DNA of 64,000 nt from Nitratireductor thuwali (GTDB lineage: Bacteria; Pseudomonadota; Alphaproteobacteria; Rhizobiales; Rhizobiaceae), in the NCBI RefSeq assembly GCF_036621415.1, contig NZ_CP030941.1, positions 3,098,001-3,162,000 on the forward strand. The letters run 5' to 3'. The notes under the pieces are model-generated. The model did not search any database. It was given only the letters and a program-made list of their open reading frames with translations, and had not been told where the DNA came from. A program made the position numbers and the translations under genes. Shown here in pieces: positions 60,954-64,000 of this stretch (position 1 is the stretch's first letter; each line of letters begins with the position of its first letter).

Positions 60954-61982
60954 ATGGCAAACCAGGCACAGGCGATAACGCCCGGAAAACCGGATGAAAC
61001 CCACAAGCGGCCGCGTTCCCATGAACTCAACGCGCTGCTCGGTCTGGTGGGCATCGCCCTGATCTTCGAGATTCTCGGCTGGATGCTGCAGGGGCAGAGC
61101 TTTCTTTTCAACCCGCAGCGCCTCTCGATCATGATCCTGCAAGTGGCCGTCATCGGCATCATCGCCATCGGCGTCACCCAGGTCATCATCACCGGCGGCA
61201 TCGATCTGTCATCGGGCTCGGTGGCGGGCGCGACCGCCATGGTCGCCATGAGCTTTGCCCAGGTGAGCACCTACCCCCGCGCCGTCTATCCCGAATGGAC
61301 CGATCTGCCGGTCATCATCCCCCTGCTCATAGGCCTGAGCTGCGGCCTTATCGCCGGCCTGATCAACGGCTTGCTGATCGCGTTCACCAGAATACCGCCG
61401 TTTATCGCCACACTCGGCATGATGGTGACGGCGCGCGGCGTGGCCAAGTGGTATACGAAGGGCCAGCCCGTCTCCTTCCCGACCGACAGCTTTGCCTCGC
61501 TCGGCCAGGGCATGACGCCCGTCATCATATTCCTGGCGGTCGCGGCGCTGTTCCACATCGCACTGAAATACACAGTCTATGGCAAGCATACCTATGCGAT
61601 CGGCTCCAACGAGCAGGCCGCGCGCATGTCCGGCATCAATGTCGAGCGCCATCTCGTGCTCGTCTACGCCATCGCCGGTCTTCTGGCCGCGCTGGCCGGC
61701 ATCGTCGTCGCCGCGCGCGGGCTGACCGCCCAGGCCGGCATGGGCATCATGTACGAGCTCGACGCCATCGCCATGGCGGTCATCGGCGGCGTGTCGCTTT
61801 CCGGCGGGCGCGGCTCCATCGTCGGCACGCTCATCGGCGCCGTCATTTTCGGCGTCATCATCTCCGGATTCACCTTCCTGAGGCTGGATGCCTACTACCA
61901 GGAGATGATCAAGGGCGCGATCATCGTCGCCGCCGTGGTCGCAGACGTCTACCGGCAGCGCATGCGCGCAGCCTCGCGCTGA
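60954..61982 (+). CDS. Sugar/inositol ABC transporter permease (RbsC type)
   Basis: A 342-residue membrane protein of the ribose/inositol class with about ten hydrophobic segments. Marked stretches are GVTQVIITGGIDLSSGSVAGA, GLINGLLIAFTRIPPFIATLG and AIGSNEQAARMSGINVERHLV with GGVSLSGGRGSIVGTLIGA. The start is uncertain: the ATG at 60954 has only a distant AGGA, and a GTG at 60924 is possible. It pairs with the ATPase that follows 30 bases later. Confidence 0.92.
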   Translation: MANQAQAITPGKPDETHKRPRSHELNALLGLVGIALIFEILGWMLQGQSFLFNPQRLSIMILQVAVIGIIAIGVTQVIITGGIDLSSGSVAGATAMVAMSFAQVSTYPRAVYPEWTDLPVIIPLLIGLSCGLIAGLINGLLIAFTRIPPFIATLGMMVTARGVAKWYTKGQPVSFPTDSFASLGQGMTPVIIFLAVAALFHIALKYTVYGKHTYAIGSNEQAARMSGINVERHLVLVYAIAGLLAALAGIVVAARGLTAQAGMGIMYELDAIAMAVIGGVSLSGGRGSIVGTLIGAVIFGVIISGFTFLRLDAYYQEMIKGAIIVAAVVADVYRQRMRAASR

Positions 61983-62012
61983 GCCAGGCTCCGGCGCAAA
62001 GGGAGGAAACAG

Positions 62013-62795
62013 ATGAACACGGACCGCAAGATCATCCTCAAGACCGAGGGTCTCACCAAGCATTATGGCGGCGTGCATGCGCTGGAGGACGCGGATTTCG
62101 AGCTCTACGAAGGCGAGCACGTGGCCATCGTGGGCGACAACGGGGCGGGAAAGTCGACCTTCGTCCGCCAGATCACCGGCGTCGAGCAGCCGACCAGAGG
62201 GCGCATCCTGTTCGAGGGCAAGGAGGTGGAGTTCCACAATCCGGTCGCCGCGCGCGAGGTCGGCATCGAGGCGGTGTTCCAGAACCTGGCGCTGGCCGAC
62301 GACCTCGACGTGCCGTCCAACATCTTTCTCGGCCGCGAGGAGGTCTATTTCAACCTCGGCCCCTTCAGCTTCCTCAACCAGCGCAAGATGTACCAGCGCT
62401 CGCGCGAGGCGCTGGAGAAGACCGGCGTGAAGATCCCCAACCTGCACAATTCGATCGCCAACATGTCGGGCGGCCAGCGCCAGTGCGTGGCCATCAGCCG
62501 CGCCGCCAGCTTCGCCTCCAAGCTCATCCTCATGGACGAGCCCACGGCCGCGCTCGGCGTGCAGGAGACGACGCAGGTGGAGAACATCATCCGCAATCTG
62601 AAGGAGCGCGGCATCCCGCTGATCCTGGTCAGCCACAATCTGCGCCAGGTGTTCAATCTGGTCGACAAGATCTGGGTCTTCCGCCGGGGCCGCATCGCCG
62701 GAATGCTGGAGGCCGATAAGACCGACGGAAACGAGGTCGTCTCCCTCATCACCGGCGTGCAGTCGGGCGTGCACGAAAACGCAAGCTACATCTGA
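62013..62795 (+). CDS. Sugar/inositol ABC transporter ATPase, single domain
   Basis: A 260-residue ATPase with one nucleotide-binding domain: Walker A VGDNGAGKST (41-48 core), signature NMSGGQRQCVAISRA and Walker B LILMDEPTAALG. Ribose-type ATPases usually have two fused ABC domains of about 500 residues; this one has a single half and should work as a homodimer, as in the frcA/mocB-type systems of rhizobia. GGGAGGAAAC precedes the ATG. Confidence 0.93.
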   Translation: MNTDRKIILKTEGLTKHYGGVHALEDADFELYEGEHVAIVGDNGAGKSTFVRQITGVEQPTRGRILFEGKEVEFHNPVAAREVGIEAVFQNLALADDLDVPSNIFLGREEVYFNLGPFSFLNQRKMYQRSREALEKTGVKIPNLHNSIANMSGGQRQCVAISRAASFASKLILMDEPTAALGVQETTQVENIIRNLKERGIPLILVSHNLRQVFNLVDKIWVFRRGRIAGMLEADKTDGNEVVSLITGVQSGVHENASYI

Positions 62796-62886
62796 TCCTC
62801 CCACGGCGGCGCCTCCGGGCGTCGCCGGCCTTCATTCCTTCCCGGCCTCGGCCGCTGACATCGGCAGGCGCAACAGAGAGCGCATC

Positions 62887-63666
62887 ATGCGAAACGCACA
62901 CACACGCGCAGTCATCGTCGGGGGCACCCAGGGACTGGGTTTTGCCATTGCGCGGCAGTTGGTGGAGGAAGGCTGCCGGGCCATCGTCCTTAGCGGGCGC
63001 GACCGGGCAAAAGGCGCCGAGGCGGCCGCTGCTTTGGCCGTACTTGGCTGCGATGCCCATTTCGTTGCCGCCGATCTTGGCAATCTCGACGACTGCCATG
63101 GCGTGATCGAACAGTCCGGCGCGCTCATCGGTCCGCTCAACGCGCTGGTCAACGCCGCCGCGGCATGCGACCGCGGATCCTTGCTCGATACCACGCCGGA
63201 GGTCTGGGCCAGGCTGATGGACGTCAATGCGCGCGGACCCTTCTTCACCATGCAGGCTTTCGTCTGGCAGGCGCGCCATCACGGGATCGAGGCGTCGATC
63301 GTCAACATCGTGTCCATGGTGATCCATTGCGGCCAGTCCTATCTTGCGCCTTATTCCGCCTCCAAGGCGGCTCTTGCGAACATCACCAGGAATACGGCGC
63401 AGGCGCATCGCCGCGACCGCATCCGCTGCAACGCCATCGCCTGCGGGTGGATGGACACGCCGGGCGAGGACGCGACCCAGAAACGCCATCATGACGCGCC
63501 GGACAACTGGCTGGAACTGGCCGAGGCCGAACAGCCCTTCGGCCAGCTGGTCAAACCGGATCAGGTCGCGCCGCTTGCCACGTTCCTCCTGTCGCCGCAG
63601 TCCGGCGTCATGACCGGCGCGATCATCGACTGCGACCAGAACGTTGCGGGAGCCTATCCCGAATAG
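62887..63666 (+). CDS. Short-chain dehydrogenase/reductase
   Basis: A 259-residue classical SDR. Cofactor motif VIVGGTQGLGFAIA (residues 9-22), NAAAACD near residue 90, and the catalytic S143-Y156-K160 set (IVSM, YSASK). It ends with a typical C-terminal VMTGAIIDCDQNVAG. In an inositol-type operon it may oxidise a ring hydroxyl of the demethylated inositol or reduce a keto intermediate. No strong ribosome site: AGAGAGC lies just before the ATG. Substrate unknown. Confidence 0.9.
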   Translation: MRNAHTRAVIVGGTQGLGFAIARQLVEEGCRAIVLSGRDRAKGAEAAAALAVLGCDAHFVAADLGNLDDCHGVIEQSGALIGPLNALVNAAAACDRGSLLDTTPEVWARLMDVNARGPFFTMQAFVWQARHHGIEASIVNIVSMVIHCGQSYLAPYSASKAALANITRNTAQAHRRDRIRCNAIACGWMDTPGEDATQKRHHDAPDNWLELAEAEQPFGQLVKPDQVAPLATFLLSPQSGVMTGAIIDCDQNVAGAYPE

Positions 63667-63718
63667 CGGCCCGCAGAGCCTGTTTTCGACCCCTCAAAGA
63701 CGTTATAAAGAGAACCCC

Positions 63719-64000
63719 ATGACCGTAAAATTTGCTCTTCTCGGCGCCGGCCGCATCGGCAAGGTCCACGCCAAGGCGATTGCCGGGAATGCCGACGCCA
63801 AGCTCGTTGCCGTGGCCGATGCCTTTGCCGAGGCCGCGCAAGGCATCGCCGGAACCTATGGCTGCGCCGTCCGCTCCATCGACGAGATCGAGGCGGCGGC
63901 CGATGTCGACGCCGTGGTGATCTGCACCCCGACCAACACCCATGCTGACCTCATCGAGCGCTTCGCCCGCGCCGGCAAGGCGGTGTTCTGCGAAAAGCCC
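63719..64000 (+). CDS. iolG: Inositol 2-dehydrogenase (Gfo/Idh/MocA family), 3' end outside window
   Basis: The first 94 codons of a dehydrogenase whose start VKFALLGAGRIGKVHAKAIA, VVICTPTNTHADLIERFARAG and the catalytic-lysine motif CEKP are close to rhizobial inositol 2-dehydrogenase and to MocA. It oxidises myo-inositol (or a derivative) at C2 with NAD+. The window ends inside the gene; the rest is not visible. It lies after the SDR gene in the inositol-type operon and supports the pathway reading. Confidence 0.9.
   Translation, partial: MTVKFALLGAGRIGKVHAKAIAGNADAKLVAVADAFAEAAQGIAGTYGCAVRSIDEIEAAADVDAVVICTPTNTHADLIERFARAGKAVFCEKP

Noticed and set aside
60701..60997. 98-codon frame between the MocB-like gene and the permease
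   Set aside because: Arg-rich shadow sequence without a ribosome site, overlapping the permease start in another frame.

Overview
The window is 64 kb of GC-rich, densely packed bacterial DNA. It looks like a catabolic and transport region of an alphaproteobacterium of the order Hyphomicrobiales (Rhizobiales), plausibly Phyllobacteriaceae or Rhizobiaceae. That placement rests on the homogentisate genes, the many TRAP and sugar ABC transporters, MocD/MocE-like and IolG-like proteins, and a short palindromic repeat of rhizobial type. It is an inference from gene content, not from a marker gene. I see no rRNA, tRNA, CRISPR array, transposase, integrase or phage gene. No stretch longer than 300 bases lacks a gene; the longest gaps are 13089-13372, 60684-60953 and 15079-15337.

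Region by region. 1-1982: threonine degradation (kbl, cut by the window edge, and tdh). 2021-2676: a type II toxin-antitoxin pair. 2731-10384: a MarR regulator divergent from a homogentisate cluster (hmgA, two metallo-beta-lactamase-fold proteins, fahA, a small membrane protein, a DinB-fold protein, an FAD monooxygenase and a DUF2783 protein). 10448-13088: an exported flavin amine oxidase with a cytochrome c and an exported RidA-like protein. 13373-15078: hppD, which makes homogentisate, divergent from an Lrp/AsnC regulator. 15338-18438: a TRAP transporter (P-Q-M). 18473-23390: leftward genes for a DUF442 protein, a FadJ-like enzyme, an ICMT-like methyltransferase, an enol-lactonase and a BKACE enzyme. 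23473-30143: an RpiR regulator, a class III aminotransferase, a TAXI-type TRAP system and a universal stress protein. 30176-39004: a second RpiR regulator divergent from an N-formylglutamate amidohydrolase-like protein, a TRAP transporter (Q-M-P), a glutamine-synthetase-like ligase, an aldehyde dehydrogenase and an iron alcohol dehydrogenase. 39080-52945: a LacI regulator and a sugar operon with an ABC importer, two TIM-barrel isomerases, two Gfo/Idh/MocA dehydrogenases, an aldo/keto reductase, a GH43 glycosidase and an aldose 1-epimerase. 52999-64000: a divergent pair of operons. The leftward one encodes a three-component MocD/E/F-like oxygenase with a PanB paralogue and PurU. The rightward one encodes a LacI regulator, an IolI/MocC-like isomerase, a sugar/inositol ABC importer, an SDR and an IolG/MocA dehydrogenase (cut by the window end).

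How the parts fit. HppD, HmgA and FahA give the aromatic ring-cleavage route from 4-hydroxyphenylpyruvate. The usual maleylacetoacetate isomerase (a GST-fold MaiA) is absent from the window, and the DinB-fold protein is a candidate replacement. The 31-39 kb block can be read as uptake of an amino-alcohol or amine, gamma-glutamylation, two-step oxidation and hydrolysis. The 44-53 kb block fits oxidative (keto-sugar) degradation of a xyloside-like glycoside. The last 11 kb is the most interesting part. It looks like a pathway for an O-methylated inositol or rhizopine, in which a demethylase sits beside two proteins of folate-dependent one-carbon families.

Regulatory DNA is unusually readable. 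Several divergent or operon-leading gaps carry perfect palindromes. All five solute-binding-protein genes are followed at once by a hairpin before the next gene. Start codons were chosen by ribosome-binding-site spacing and family length; several are TTG codons that overlap the previous stop codon.
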